Shown: positions 25,058-34,205, numbered from the stretch's first letter. The stretch is DNA of 64,000 bases from Iodobacter sp. BJB302 (GCF_002735645.1 NZ_PDZG01000012.1:16423-80422), one strand, 5' to 3'. Translations and numbers: made by a program. Notes: generated by a model from the letters alone, not told the origin.

Positions 25058-25735
25058 ATGGATTTAGCGTTAATTTGGCATTCGGGTGACCCTGTTCTGG
25101 TGTCGGTTTTTGTACTGCTGCTGACCATGTCGGTGGTGAGCTGGTGTCTTATTTTATTGCGCAGCAGTCTGCTTATTCGCATTAAACGCGGGCAAACCCG
25201 TTTTTTAGCCAGCTTCTGGAAAGCATCAGATTGGAATGAGGCCACCAGCCTGACTGCCCATGCGATTGCACCTGAGGCTAAGCTGGCCCGTGCCGGCTGG
25301 GAAGGTTTGGCTCATTACCGCAGCAATGCAGGCAAGGGCCTGGGTTTGGCTGTGTCTTTAGATGATTATCTGGTCCGCACATTACGTACCCGCTTAAGCC
25401 AGGAAAACGCACGTCTGGAGCTGGGCTTGTCATGGCTGGCAACGGTGGGCTCGGTGTCTCCGTTTGTAGGTTTGTTTGGCACGGTGTGGGGGATTTATCA
25501 CGCGCTGGTGGCCATTGCAACAAAGGGCGATGCATCGCTGGCAACGGTGGCAGGGCCTATCGGCGAAGCGCTCGTGGCAACCGCGGCAGGTTTGGCAGTG
25601 GCGATCCCTGCGGTGGTGGCTTACAACGCCTTTGTGCGGGCTAATCGGGTGATTGCTCAGGGCCTGGATGGCTTTGCGCATGATTTGCATGCTCAGCTTT
25701 TAACGGCTGCCGCTGTAGAAAAAGAAGGTAAATAA
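25058..25735 (+). CDS. exbB: Biopolymer transport protein ExbB (MotA/TolQ/ExbB proton channel)
   Basis: 225 residues with three membrane segments and the PF01618 signature in the second half: LGLSWLATVGSVSPFVGLFGTVWGIYHAL and GPIGEALVATAAGLAVAIPAVVAYN (given as two separate blocks). With ExbD it forms the inner-membrane proton channel that powers TonB. GAGG precedes the ATG. Position between tonB and exbD argues for ExbB rather than TolQ. Confidence 0.93.
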   Translation: MDLALIWHSGDPVLVSVFVLLLTMSVVSWCLILLRSSLLIRIKRGQTRFLASFWKASDWNEATSLTAHAIAPEAKLARAGWEGLAHYRSNAGKGLGLAVSLDDYLVRTLRTRLSQENARLELGLSWLATVGSVSPFVGLFGTVWGIYHALVAIATKGDASLATVAGPIGEALVATAAGLAVAIPAVVAYNAFVRANRVIAQGLDGFAHDLHAQLLTAAAVEKEGK

Positions 25736-25737
25736 GC

Positions 25738-26148
25738 ATGGCTTTTGGAGGCTTTGATCAAAGCGATAACGCGCCGATGTCTGAAATCAATACAACACCG
25801 CTTGTCGATGTGATGTTGGTGCTTTTGGTGGTGTTTATTGTAACCGCGCCTGTTATGACGCATTCCATTCGGGTTGATTTGCCTAAGGCTAAGGCAGAAG
25901 TCACCCAGACACCGCCTGCGGTGCTGCGGGTTACGCTAACGGCAAGCGGGCAGATTGAATGGGAAAAAACACCTGTTCGTGCCGATGAATTACCCCTTCG
26001 TTTCGCAACAGCCGTGGCGAAAGATGCTCAGACCGAGCTGCATTTGCTGGCGGACAAAAGCGTGCGCTACGAGCTGATTGCACAAACCATGTCGGCAGCA
26101 AGGCAAGCGGGTTTAACGAAAATTGGCCTGCTGACAGACGGAAACTGA
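25738..26148 (+). CDS. exbD: Biopolymer transport protein ExbD
   Basis: 136 residues of the ExbD/TolR family: short cytoplasmic N-terminus, one membrane helix and a periplasmic domain. NTTPLVDVMLVLLVVFIVTA carries the conserved membrane aspartate (Asp24) that protonates during channel cycling. The periplasmic part ends with the typical LADKSVRYELIAQTMSAAR stretch. Starts three bases after the exbB stop, so tightly coupled; a strong terminator follows. Confidence 0.93.
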   Translation: MAFGGFDQSDNAPMSEINTTPLVDVMLVLLVVFIVTAPVMTHSIRVDLPKAKAEVTQTPPAVLRVTLTASGQIEWEKTPVRADELPLRFATAVAKDAQTELHLLADKSVRYELIAQTMSAARQAGLTKIGLLTDGN

Positions 26149-26176
26149 TCAAGCATCAGACTGAACGTTTTACCGG

Positions 26177-26206
26177 ACGAAGGTCAGACGACCTTCGTTT
26201 TTTTTT
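26177..26206 (+). terminator. Rho-independent terminator after exbD
   Basis: ACGAAGGTC (26177-26185) and GACCTTCGT (26190-26198) form a perfect 9-bp stem with a 4-nt loop and about nine T. The siderophore receptor gene starts only 28 bases later, so it depends on read-through or on a promoter overlapping this hairpin. Confidence 0.93.
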
Positions 26207-26233
26207 GACTCAAAAAAAATAGAAGACATACCC

Positions 26234-28516
26234 ATGAGAGAGATACACAAGCCTAAATCGGCTATCCGCCACCTGGCTAAACTGCCGGCGGCCGCAGCAT
26301 TATTTGGCGCGATGAGCGCAAATGCCGCACCGATTGACGAAGTGAAGCTCGCACCGGTTGAAGTAAAGGCCGATGTTAAAAACACTAAAGACACTGATAA
26401 AACTTACAACGCGCCCGTAACCCGCGTAGGCCGAGTGCCACAGGCTGCGCGCGATATTCCGCAGTCAACAAGCAGCGTGACGCGCTCCCTGATGAATGAT
26501 CAGGATAGTAATTCGCTAAAAGAAGCTTTACGCAATGCAGTAGGGATTACTTTTAATGCTTCCGAAGGCGGCAGTAGCGGCGATGGCGTGCGTTTACGTG
26601 GCTTTGCGGCATCGAATGATTTGTATTTAGATAATTTCCGTGACGCGGCTCAATACAATCGTGACACTTTCAATACCGATACGGTAGAAGTTTTACGCGG
26701 GCCATCGTCAATGATTTATGGCCGTGGATCAACGGGCGGTATTATCAATCAAGTAAGCAAAACACCATATCGTGGTGATTTGAATCAGTTCACTGCTTCT
26801 ATTGGCACAGAAAACTTATATCGTGGCGAGGCTGACTTTAATCGCAGCTTGAGTGAGAACGCAGCGTTGCGCGTTAATGTCATGGGCCAAAAATCCGGTA
26901 GTACGCGTGAAGGTGCAGAAATGAATCGCTGGGGCGTTGCGCCTTCGGTGAGCATCGGTTTGGGTGAACCAACGGAAGCTACGCTGTCTTATATGCATTA
27001 TCAAGAAGACAATATTCCTGATTATGGCGTGCCTTATTATCGCGCTGCCGCTAATGGCCAGCCAGAAGAAATCAAAGGAATGCCGGGCTTTTATCGTGAG
27101 AGTAAAGATGGAACAAATCAGCCTATCCCTCAGGTTGGACAGTTCTATGGTCTAAAAGATTTTGATTCCGAAAAGACCAAGTCTGATGTCTTGAGCTTGA
27201 ATATTCAGCACCGCATTAACCCGAATATGCTGTTGAAAAATTCGACCCGTTTGGGTGTTTACGAGCTGGATCTGCGCGCAAGTGCACCAGGGTTGTTGTT
27301 CAAAAAAGATGAAATATTGAATGACAATACGATCATTACCCGTGGCCGCAAATTGCGTATGCGTGATCAGGATATTTATTCCAATGTCAGTGATTTGATT
27401 TGGGATTTTGAAACCGGCACGGTACGGCACAATGTATTACTTGGCTTTGAATTAACGCGTGAAAAGTTGTTAAGCACTGGTCGTGTTCATTTAGACACAA
27501 CTGGGACCGTTGCTCCTGATAAAAACACCGGCTTGGCTCAATGTGTTCTCCCAAGCACAACAGTAGGCAATCCAGCAACGAGTGGCAATGTGCCAGGGTG
27601 CTCTGCACCTTTTGTAACGGGTAAATCGACTTCAGTGGCCGATACCGTGGCCTTTTATGCGCAAGATTTGATCGAGCTTACGCCGCAATGGAAGTTGTTG
27701 GTTGGCGGGCGCGTTGATCACTTTAAGGCCTATACAGATAATGAATCGTTCACCAAGGTTAAAGCTGCTGCCAGTACGGGTCGCACCGATAATATTGCTA
27801 GCTGGCGCACAGGGCTGATTTATCAGCCTGATGGTAATCAGTCTTATTATGTTTCTTATGGCACCTCGTTTAATCCATCGGCTGAAGCCTATTCAACCGA
27901 CCCGCGTGGTGAATCGGTTGATCCGGAGAAAAACCGCAATTTTGAAGTGGGCGCGAAGTGGACCATGCTGGATGGCGATTTAAGTCTGCGCACGGCTATT
28001 TTCCGTACTGAAAAAACCAATGAGCGCCAGACAGACATCGAGCAGGGCGTTGCTAAGCCTTATTTAATGTCGGGTCGCCGTCATACTGACGGGATTGAGA
28101 TTGAATCGGCAGGGCGGATTACTGAGCTATGGCAAGTTTTTGCCGGTGTAGCCGTGATGAATGCGCGTATTGATGAAGTAGCAGGCGCAACACCAAAAGA
28201 GACTGAAGGCAATTACGCTGATAATGCACCGCGTTATACCGCTAATTTCTGGAGTACTTACCAAATCAATAGCAATTGGAAAGCAGGTGGTGGTTTTAAT
28301 GCCATGGATAAGCGTTATGCGGGCACCGACAATACCGTTTATTTACCCGCGTATGTGCGTTGGGATGCAATGGCTGAATATCGCTTCCGCGATTACAGCG
28401 TGCAATTAAACATTAATAATTTGTTTGATACCGATCATTACGAAGGTTTATATCGTGGGTTTGCCGTTCCGGGTGCAGGCCGCACTGCGCACCTGACGGC
28501 TAACTACAAGTTTTAA
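26234..28516 (+). CDS. TonB-dependent siderophore receptor
   Basis: 760 residues with a long signal peptide (to about residue 31, ANA). The plug domain (about 60-170) shows DIPQSTSSVTRSLM, LRGFAASNDLYLDNFRD and VEVLRGPSSMIYGRGSTGG, typical of ferric-siderophore receptors (TIGR01783-type). A 22-strand barrel follows, ending in a C-terminal strand with terminal Phe (HLTANYKF), required for barrel insertion. The next gene is piuC, and this pairing, with Fiu/PiuA-like receptors, suggests a catecholate-type siderophore. Probably iron-regulated with tonB-exbBD, but no Fur box was seen directly upstream. Confidence 0.92.
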   Translation: MREIHKPKSAIRHLAKLPAAAALFGAMSANAAPIDEVKLAPVEVKADVKNTKDTDKTYNAPVTRVGRVPQAARDIPQSTSSVTRSLMNDQDSNSLKEALRNAVGITFNASEGGSSGDGVRLRGFAASNDLYLDNFRDAAQYNRDTFNTDTVEVLRGPSSMIYGRGSTGGIINQVSKTPYRGDLNQFTASIGTENLYRGEADFNRSLSENAALRVNVMGQKSGSTREGAEMNRWGVAPSVSIGLGEPTEATLSYMHYQEDNIPDYGVPYYRAAANGQPEEIKGMPGFYRESKDGTNQPIPQVGQFYGLKDFDSEKTKSDVLSLNIQHRINPNMLLKNSTRLGVYELDLRASAPGLLFKKDEILNDNTIITRGRKLRMRDQDIYSNVSDLIWDFETGTVRHNVLLGFELTREKLLSTGRVHLDTTGTVAPDKNTGLAQCVLPSTTVGNPATSGNVPGCSAPFVTGKSTSVADTVAFYAQDLIELTPQWKLLVGGRVDHFKAYTDNESFTKVKAAASTGRTDNIASWRTGLIYQPDGNQSYYVSYGTSFNPSAEAYSTDPRGESVDPEKNRNFEVGAKWTMLDGDLSLRTAIFRTEKTNERQTDIEQGVAKPYLMSGRRHTDGIEIESAGRITELWQVFAGVAVMNARIDEVAGATPKETEGNYADNAPRYTANFWSTYQINSNWKAGGGFNAMDKRYAGTDNTVYLPAYVRWDAMAEYRFRDYSVQLNINNLFDTDHYEGLYRGFAVPGAGRTAHLTANYKF

Positions 28517-28532
28517 GTATTAGTGATTTTGC

Positions 28533-28564
28533 AACCGCCACGAGTAGCATCGTGGTGGTTTTTT
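28533..28564 (+). terminator. Rho-independent terminator after the siderophore receptor gene
   Basis: AACCGCCACGA (28533-28543) and TCGTGGTGGTT (28550-28560) form an 11-bp stem with one G-T pair, followed by six T. piuC begins 31 bases later, so read-through may feed it. Confidence 0.9.
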
Positions 28565-28595
28565 GCATTTAAGGTTGATTGAAAAGGATTGGATG

Positions 28596-29276
28596 ATGTT
28601 GTTGCATATTCCCCAGGTGCTGGATGCGCAGACTGTGGCTTATTGTCGGGAGCGGCTGGAAACGGCTCAGTGGCAGGATGGCAAAATGACTTCGGGCACG
28701 CTATCCGTGTCGGTGAAACGAAATGAGCAGCTGGCAAAAGACAGCCCGGTGGCAAAAGAGCTGGGGGCGATTATTTTGCAGGCGCTCAATGCCAATGAGC
28801 TGTTTTTTTCAGCCGCGCTGCCCAGCTACGTGATGCCGCCACAATTTAACCGCTACGAAAACAGCATGGATTTAGGCAATCATATTGATAATGCCGTGCA
28901 GGGGATTTTTGGCACGCAAGAGCGTATCCGTGCAGATTTATCGGCCACGCTGTTTTTTGCTGAGCCAGAGGATTACGACGGCGGCGAGCTGGTGATCGAA
29001 GATACTTACGGTGTGCATGAGGTAAAGCTGGCTGCGGGCGATATGATTTTATATCCATCCACCAGCCTGCACCGGGTGGAGCCTGTTACCTGTGGTGCGC
29101 GGCTGGCTTCATTTATGTGGATTCAAAGCATGGTGAGGGATGTAGGCGAGCGGGCGGTATTGTTTGATCTGGATACCTCAATCCGCCAGTTGCGCCAGCA
29201 GGGCGGATCGCACGATATTGCCACTCAGCTGACAGGCACCTATCACAATTTATTACGCCGCTGGGCTGATCTGTAG
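28596..29276 (+). CDS. piuC: Fe(II)/2-oxoglutarate-dependent dioxygenase PiuC (PKHD-type hydroxylase, YbiX)
   Basis: 226 residues. The facial triad is visible as His96-x-Asp98 (NHID) and His159 (LHRVEP), with Arg169 placed to bind 2-oxoglutarate, as in the PiuC/YbiX family. These enzymes are found beside catecholate siderophore receptors, and the substrate is not settled. ATG 28596 gives the usual start MLLHIPQVL with AAGGA about eight bases upstream; ATG 28593 is equally possible and adds one residue. Its place after the receptor supports a role in siderophore handling. Confidence 0.92.
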   Translation: MLLHIPQVLDAQTVAYCRERLETAQWQDGKMTSGTLSVSVKRNEQLAKDSPVAKELGAIILQALNANELFFSAALPSYVMPPQFNRYENSMDLGNHIDNAVQGIFGTQERIRADLSATLFFAEPEDYDGGELVIEDTYGVHEVKLAAGDMILYPSTSLHRVEPVTCGARLASFMWIQSMVRDVGERAVLFDLDTSIRQLRQQGGSHDIATQLTGTYHNLLRRWADL

Positions 29277-29351
29277 CCTTAAGAGCGCTTGTGGTGAAAA
29301 TTTTTATGCTTTCTCCGCCTCTGCGGGTTCGATCAGTGTGCCTATACGCGG

Positions 29352-29357
29352 TATAAT
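29352..29357 (+). promoter_or_regulatory. Perfect -10 box ahead of fmdB
   Basis: TATAAT lies 29 bases before the fmdB ATG. The corresponding -35 region is weak, so this is a tentative promoter for the fmdB-DUF502-aspS group. Confidence 0.45.
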
Positions 29358-29385
29358 CCGTGTTTTTTGTGTGAGCTTACACGTA

Positions 29386-29598
29386 ATGCCTATTTATGCT
29401 TATCGCTGTGCTGCTTGCGGTCATTCTGACGAGCATATTCAGAAGATGTCGGATGACACGCTTACCGTGTGCCCTGCCTGCCATGCATCCTCTTATGAAA
29501 AGCAGCTAACTGCGGCTGGCTTTCAATTGAAAGGCAATGGCTGGTATGTGACCGATTTTAAAGGTGGACCTTCGTCTAAATCGCCCACGGATGCTTAA
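29386..29598 (+). CDS. FmdB-family zinc-ribbon protein
   Basis: 70 residues starting MPIYAYRC, the standard beginning of the FmdB/CxxC-CxxC-SSSS family (PF09723). Cys8/Cys11 and Cys29/Cys32 form the zinc knuckle, followed by the characteristic FQLKGNGWYVTDFK. The function of the family is unknown. ATG 29386 is chosen because the upstream in-frame extension (to 29338) covers the -10 box. Followed closely by DUF502 and aspS, a common betaproteobacterial order. Confidence 0.9.
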   Translation: MPIYAYRCAACGHSDEHIQKMSDDTLTVCPACHASSYEKQLTAAGFQLKGNGWYVTDFKGGPSSKSPTDA

Positions 29599-29611
29599 TA
29601 AATCCATGCTG

Positions 29612-30256
29612 ATGACGCATTTCAAAAAATACTTACTGACAGGTTTATTAGTGTGGGTGCCTTTGGCCATCACGCTGTGGGTCTTGCAGCTGATTATTGG
29701 CACGATGGATCAGATCGGTGCTTTATTACCTACTTCAATGCGCCCGGATTCATGGCTGCTGCAGGCTTTAGAAGGATCGTTTCCCTTTTTAGTGGGCTCG
29801 CATCATATTCCTGGTTTTGGCGTGATTCTGACCGTCGTTGTATTACTGCTGACGGGTGTGTTTGCGACCAATGTGCTGGGCCTGCGTTTATTGCAGGTCG
29901 GGGAAAAAGTTCTTAACCGTATTCCGATCGTGCGTTCAATTTATAGCAGCGTGAAGCAGGTTTCAGATACTTTGTTTTCTGATTCCGGCCAGGCGTTTCG
30001 TCAGGCGCTACTTGTGCGTTTTCCTCATGGGGATGCGTGGACGATTGCTTTTATGACCGGAACACCGGGAGGGGAAGTGGCCGCCGTACTGGATGGTGAT
30101 TATGTGAGTGTTTATGTGCCTACAACACCCAACCCCACCTCCGGTTATTTTATTATGGTTAAAAAGTCCGACGTGATCGAGCTGGATATGAGCGTCGATG
30201 AAGCTTTAAAGTATGTTATTTCGATGGGTGTGGTTACACCCGGCAAGACGGTTTAG
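29612..30256 (+). CDS. DUF502 family inner-membrane protein
   Basis: About 214 residues of the DUF502 family (PF04367). Two membrane helices are visible (YLLTGLLVWVPLAITLWVL and the GVILTVVVLLLTGVFATN region), then the conserved RIPIVRSIYSSVKQVSDTL, FPHGDAWTIAFMTG and VPTTPNPTSGYF blocks. Function unknown. The start is uncertain: ATGs at 29591, 29606 and 29612 are in frame and none has a clear ribosome site. 29612 (MTHFKKYLL) best fits the family. The 140 bases before aspS show no feature. Confidence 0.88.
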   Translation: MTHFKKYLLTGLLVWVPLAITLWVLQLIIGTMDQIGALLPTSMRPDSWLLQALEGSFPFLVGSHHIPGFGVILTVVVLLLTGVFATNVLGLRLLQVGEKVLNRIPIVRSIYSSVKQVSDTLFSDSGQAFRQALLVRFPHGDAWTIAFMTGTPGGEVAAVLDGDYVSVYVPTTPNPTSGYFIMVKKSDVIELDMSVDEALKYVISMGVVTPGKTV

Positions 30257-30395
30257 TCCGGTAAAGAGCCAAAGATGGCGTTAAGAATGGTTTGTAGCGA
30301 TTGCCTTATCCGCTCAGGGCTTTTTTTCCTTATCCTTGGCTTTTTCAATCACTTGCCAGCATGATCAACACTGATTAAATCAAAGAGAAAACTAA

Positions 30396-32201
30396 ATGCG
30401 TACAGATTACTGTGGTCTTATTGACAGCCGTTACCTCGGGCAAACCGTCACCATTAAAGGTTGGGCGCATCGTCGTCGTGATCATGGTGGTGTGATTTTT
30501 ATCGACCTGCGTGATCGTGAAGGTTTGGTGCAGGTTGTGATCAACCCGGATACCCCGGAAGCATTCACCACAGCGGATTCATCACGTAATGAATACGTTC
30601 TGGAAATCACCGGTCTGGTGCGTGCCCGCCCGGAAGGCGCAGCCAATAAAAACCTGATTTCTGGCGAAATTGAAATTGTTGCGACTGAAATCAAAATTCT
30701 GAATACAGCGGTAACGCCACCGTTCCAGATCGACGATGAAAATCTCTCTGAAAACGTGCGTCTGCAAAACCGTGTGATCGACCTGCGTCGTCCGGTTATG
30801 CAAAAAAATCTGCGTCTGCGCTATCGCATCGCCATGCTGATCCGTAATTACCTGGACAGCCGTGGTTTTATTGATATCGAAACCCCGATGCTGACCCGCT
30901 CCACACCAGAAGGCGCGCGCGATTATCTGGTGCCCAGCCGTGTGCACGATGGTCAGTTTTTTGCCTTGCCACAATCTCCACAGCTGTTTAAACAATTGCT
31001 GATGGTGGCGGGTTTTGATCGCTACTACCAAATTGTAAAATGCTTCCGCGATGAAGATTTGCGTGCAGACCGTCAGCCGGAATTCACCCAGATCGATATC
31101 GAAACCTCGTTCCTGAATGAACACGAAATCATGGACATCACCGAATCGATGGCCAAGCACGTGTTTAAAGAAGGGATTGGCGTTGAGCTGACCGATTTCC
31201 CGCGCATGACTTACGCTGATGCAATGTATTACTACGGCTCGGATAAGCCTGATCTGCGTGTGACTCTGAAGTTTGTTGAGCTGACAGACCTGATGAAAAC
31301 GGAAGAATTCAAAGTATTCCGCTCTGCTGCAGAAATGGCCAACGGCCGCGTGGTAGGTTTACGCGTACCGGGTGGTGCTGCGCTCAGCCGTAAGGAAATC
31401 GACGAGTACACCAAGTTTGTTGCGATTTACGGCGCTAAGGGTCTGGCTTACATCAAAGTAAACGATGTAACCAAGCTGACCAATGACGAGCATTCCGGTC
31501 TGCAATCTCCGATTGTTAAAAACTTGTCTGAAGCTGCTCTGAAAGAAATTATCGCCCGCACTGGTGCAACTGATGGCGATCTGATTTTCTTTGGCGCGGA
31601 TAAAGCCAAGGTGGTGAACGAGGCGATTGGTGCATTGCGGATTAAGATTGGCCACGAGAAGGGCGAGGCGGGTGGTTACTTCGCTCAGGGCTGGAAGCCA
31701 ATGTGGGTGATTGATTTCCCAATGTTTGAGCACGACGAAGAAGCCGATCGCTGGACAGCATGTCACCATCCGTTTACTGCACCGCAAGACGGCCACGAAG
31801 ATATGCTGGATACCAATCCGGGCGCATGTATTGCTAAAGCTTACGATATGGTGCTGAACGGCTCGGAAATTGGCGGCGGCTCTATCCGTATTTACCGCGA
31901 AGAAATGCAATCTAAAGTATTCCGCGCGCTGAAAATTGATGCTGAAGAAGCACAAAACAAGTTTGGCTTCTTGTTAGAAAACCTGCAATTTGGTGCGCCT
32001 CCGCACGGTGGTTTAGCATTTGGTCTGGATCGTTTGGTGACTTTAATGGTGGGTGCGGAATCTATCCGTGACGTGATCGCCTTCCCTAAAACACAACGTG
32101 CTCAGTGTTTACTGACCGATGCACCAAATAGCGTGGATGAAAAACAACTGCGTGAATTGCATATCCGTTTACGCCAAAAAGCAGAAGTCGCAGCGAGCTA
32201 A
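30396..32201 (+). CDS. aspS: Aspartate-tRNA ligase
   Basis: 601 residues, bacterial-type class II synthetase. An N-terminal anticodon-binding OB fold ([23 protein letters not shown]) precedes the catalytic core with motif 2 ([19 protein letters not shown]) and the bacterial GAD insertion; motif 3 is [15 protein letters not shown]. It charges tRNA-Asp; whether it also charges tRNA-Asn cannot be told here. The C-terminus ([19 protein letters not shown]) is repeated in diverged form 1.35 kb downstream. Confidence 0.97.
   Translation: MRTDYCGLIDSRYLGQTVTIKGWAHRRRDHGGVIFIDLRDREGLVQVVINPDTPEAFTTADSSRNEYVLEITGLVRARPEGAANKNLISGEIEIVATEIKILNTAVTPPFQIDDENLSENVRLQNRVIDLRRPVMQKNLRLRYRIAMLIRNYLDSRGFIDIETPMLTRSTPEGARDYLVPSRVHDGQFFALPQSPQLFKQLLMVAGFDRYYQIVKCFRDEDLRADRQPEFTQIDIETSFLNEHEIMDITESMAKHVFKEGIGVELTDFPRMTYADAMYYYGSDKPDLRVTLKFVELTDLMKTEEFKVFRSAAEMANGRVVGLRVPGGAALSRKEIDEYTKFVAIYGAKGLAYIKVNDVTKLTNDEHSGLQSPIVKNLSEAALKEIIARTGATDGDLIFFGADKAKVVNEAIGALRIKIGHEKGEAGGYFAQGWKPMWVIDFPMFEHDEEADRWTACHHPFTAPQDGHEDMLDTNPGACIAKAYDMVLNGSEIGGGSIRIYREEMQSKVFRALKIDAEEAQNKFGFLLENLQFGAPPHGGLAFGLDRLVTLMVGAESIRDVIAFPKTQRAQCLLTDAPNSVDEKQLRELHIRLRQKAEVAAS
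32130..32201 (+). repeat. aspS 3'-end repeat, left (functional) copy
   Basis: The last 23 codons of aspS plus stop. Identical or near-identical sequence recurs at 33482-33550. See the finding on the aspS duplication. Confidence 0.9.
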
Positions 32202-32218
32202 ATATTCAAGCTGTAAAG

Positions 32219-32247
32219 AAGCACTCACTTGGTGGGTGCTTTTTTTT
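32219..32247 (+). terminator. Rho-independent terminator after aspS
   Basis: AAGCACTCAC (32219-32228) pairs with GTGGGTGCTT (32232-32241, one G-T pair), followed by T's to 32247. Confidence 0.9.
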
Positions 32248-32509
32248 GCATTAAATATATTAGATTGGCGAAGTTGGATTTATAAGTAATTTTGGTATGG
32301 AAAAACTGGTATATTTTTTCTATGTATCGTGGGGGGGGCATGGTATCGCAATGTTTTCTAGATGGCGTTATGGAAATTGCTACAACTACTTGTTTAATTC
32401 GCAATCGATGTGTATTCAACTTGGTGGGAGTAGAGCACAGTTACTTTTATAAACCAATGATGGTTGCTAATAAACGCATAACTTTACAAAATAATGCAGG
32501 AATTCATCG
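32248..32509. other. AT-rich gene-free stretch before the EamA transporter
   Basis: 262 bases, visibly richer in A/T than the neighbours, with a G8 tract at 32331-32338. One 73-codon frame covers it but has no ribosome site or recognisable protein features. It probably holds the promoter of the transporter. Confidence 0.5.
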
Positions 32510-33430
32510 ATGACGATATCCGCCCCGGAAGTATTGGCTTTTAATGGTTCTAAAAATCTAGTTTATATAAAGCTCGCCATGGTTTCTTTTATATGGGGAG
32601 GGACTTTTGTTGCCGGGCGATATTTGTCTGGAGAAGTAGCGCCATTACTTGCTGCTTTTTTGAGGTTTTTATTAGCTAGTGTCACTTTAATTATGATTAT
32701 TAGCTTTAAAAAAGAGTTAATTATTCAGCTGACCAAGGCACAACTGCTGCGTTTGCTTGTTCTTGGTTTCTTTGGAATATTTAGCTATAACCTTTGCTTT
32801 TTTTATGGGCTTCACTATATTAGTGCTTCCCGTGCATCCTTAATTGTGGCACTAAATCCTGCGCTAATTGCCCTTGCTGCTTTTATGTTTCGAGGTGAAA
32901 AGCTGTCTGTATTGAATATATTTGGAGTGCTTGCCTGTGTGATCGGCGCTGCAATCGTGATTCTTAGCAAAAATGCATCTGTCGTTATTCCTCTTGCGGA
33001 TGCATGGAAAGGCGATGTATTTATCCTAGGCTGCGTGTTGAGCTGGGTGATTTATAGCGTTTTTTCCAAGAAAATAGTAATGGAAATTGGTCCTGTTCAC
33101 ACTGTTACGTATTCAGTTGTTGCAGGTACGTTCATGTTGTTGTTTGCGCTCTTGTTTTATGGTGATATCAGTATGAGTGCTATTGAGTTAATCTCGCGGC
33201 AACAAGTCTTAAGTCTTATCTATTTAGGCGTTATAGGCTCTGCCTGTGCCTATATTTGGTATTACGATGGAATACGGGAAGTTGGGGCAACTAAAGCGGG
33301 TGTTTTTATTGCGCTTAATCCCCTGTCTGCCGTGGTGCTTAGCTGTTTGATCCTGGGTGAAAGCTTAAGTATGGCGATGTTTGCAGGCGGGGCGATTGCT
33401 ATCGTGGGGATATATTTTTGTAATAAGTAG
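32510..33430 (+). CDS. EamA/DMT-superfamily transporter (RhaT/YdcZ-like permease)
   Basis: 306 residues with about ten membrane helices arranged as two EamA repeats (PF00892): FIWGGTFVAGRYLSGEVAPLLAAFLR in the first half (start of the repeat) and LGVIGSACAYIWYYDGIREVGATKAG followed by LNPLSAVVLSCLILGE in the second, shown here as separate blocks. Such proteins export amino acids or other small metabolites; the substrate is unknown. The gene is AT-richer by eye than surrounding genes and is bracketed by two copies of the aspS 3' end, so it was probably inserted horizontally. Confidence 0.85.
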   Translation: MTISAPEVLAFNGSKNLVYIKLAMVSFIWGGTFVAGRYLSGEVAPLLAAFLRFLLASVTLIMIISFKKELIIQLTKAQLLRLLVLGFFGIFSYNLCFFYGLHYISASRASLIVALNPALIALAAFMFRGEKLSVLNIFGVLACVIGAAIVILSKNASVVIPLADAWKGDVFILGCVLSWVIYSVFSKKIVMEIGPVHTVTYSVVAGTFMLLFALLFYGDISMSAIELISRQQVLSLIYLGVIGSACAYIWYYDGIREVGATKAGVFIALNPLSAVVLSCLILGESLSMAMFAGGAIAIVGIYFCNK

Positions 33431-33481
33431 TTAGTTCTTGACGGGGCGTATTAAGGCGATCTGTTGAGGATCTGCCCCCGA

Positions 33482-33550
33482 AGCGTGGATGAAAAACAAC
33501 TGCGCAGATTGCATATCCGCTTGCGTCAGAAGGCAGAAGTTGGGGCAAGC
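33482..33550 (+). pseudogene. Diverged remnant of an aspS 3' end
   Basis: Read in frame this gives [19 protein letters not shown] and then VGAS, 21 of 23 residues identical to the aspS C-terminus. The first 23 bases are identical; later differences are mostly third-position synonymous changes (CGT/CGC, TTA/TTG, CAA/CAG, AAA/AAG), and the stop codon has become TGT. A new terminator follows directly. Confidence 0.85.
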
Positions 33551-33570
33551 TGTTTTGCATCGCTTCGCCC

Positions 33571-33603
33571 AAAAACACCTGCAAATGCAGGTGTTTTTTT
33601 TTT
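33571..33603 (+). terminator. Rho-independent terminator behind the aspS remnant
   Basis: AAACACCTGC (33573-33582) and GCAGGTGTTT (33587-33596) form a perfect 10-bp stem with a 4-nt loop and about ten T. It may be the original aspS terminator of the donor, and it now also serves the EamA gene. Confidence 0.92.
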
Positions 33604-33664
33604 GCCCCAGCGCTGGAATGAAAGCGTATCATTATATTTACTGTTTTCTAATGAAAGGTTTAGT

Positions 33665-34141
33665 GTGGATTCGTATCATAGTTGTGGGCATCCCGTCTTA
33701 CCAATTGCTGATACTTACGCGGATGAAAGCGAATATGCACCACGTTCCGGTTTTTTTTGCACCCAGTGTATGCAAACGGTGCAGCGGCCTTTCCATACTC
33801 ATATCTATGTAAACTTACAGCAAGTGGCACCTGGGATGGCTGCGTTTGTGCTTGAGGTGAGCAATAGCGGGCCCGAGTTTGCTGACTTTTTAGCGGCCTT
33901 GGGTTTTGCATTTCGTCAGGCATCCGTGAGCGAGCTGGAGCCGGGAGGGGATGTGGGGCTTAATCCTGTATGGCGCAAAGAATTCTGGTTTGAAGTGGGC
34001 TTACAGCCGGATCACGTTGTGGCACTGATGGGGCGGATACGCGAAGAGGCGTATTTGCTGGCAGATTACCTGCCCAATGGCGCTGAAGCAGTCAGCTTTG
34101 CTGCTTTCCCGGATGCAAGCGCCAATGAGCATCAAATATAG
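33665..34141 (+). CDS. Hypothetical protein (158 residues, N-terminal Cys/His pair)
   Basis: I do not recognise this protein. From GTG 33665 (AAAGG about seven bases upstream) it reads MDSYHSCGHPVLPIADTYAD, then GFFCTQCM, an N-terminal Cys..Cys..CxxC arrangement that could bind zinc, followed by an acidic globular region ending in ANEHQI. The frame is open further upstream to 33464, but that part runs through the aspS remnant and a terminator hairpin, so it is not part of the gene. A shared terminator separates it from the convergent glnE. No membrane segment or signal peptide is seen. Confidence 0.6.
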   Translation: MDSYHSCGHPVLPIADTYADESEYAPRSGFFCTQCMQTVQRPFHTHIYVNLQQVAPGMAAFVLEVSNSGPEFADFLAALGFAFRQASVSELEPGGDVGLNPVWRKEFWFEVGLQPDHVVALMGRIREEAYLLADYLPNGAEAVSFAAFPDASANEHQI

Positions 34142-34165
34142 CGCGGCTTGTGTTTAAAAAGTAAT

Positions 34166-34195
34166 AAGACGAGCAGCTGCTTTGCCCGTCTTTTG
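34166..34195 (+). terminator. Terminator between the hypothetical gene and glnE
   Basis: AAGACGAGC (34166-34174) pairs with GCCCGTCTT (34184-34192, one G-T pair), followed by TTTTG. It lies between convergent genes and may work weakly in both directions. Confidence 0.65.
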
Positions 34196-34205
34196 TCTTC
34201 CTGTT

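Noticed and set aside
32292..32513. 73-codon ORF before the EamA gene
   Set aside because: No ribosome site, covers the G8 tract and overlaps the transporter start; no recognisable protein.
33464..33664. Upstream extension of the hypothetical gene to 33464
   Set aside because: It would translate the aspS remnant and a strong terminator hairpin; GTG 33665 has its own ribosome site.
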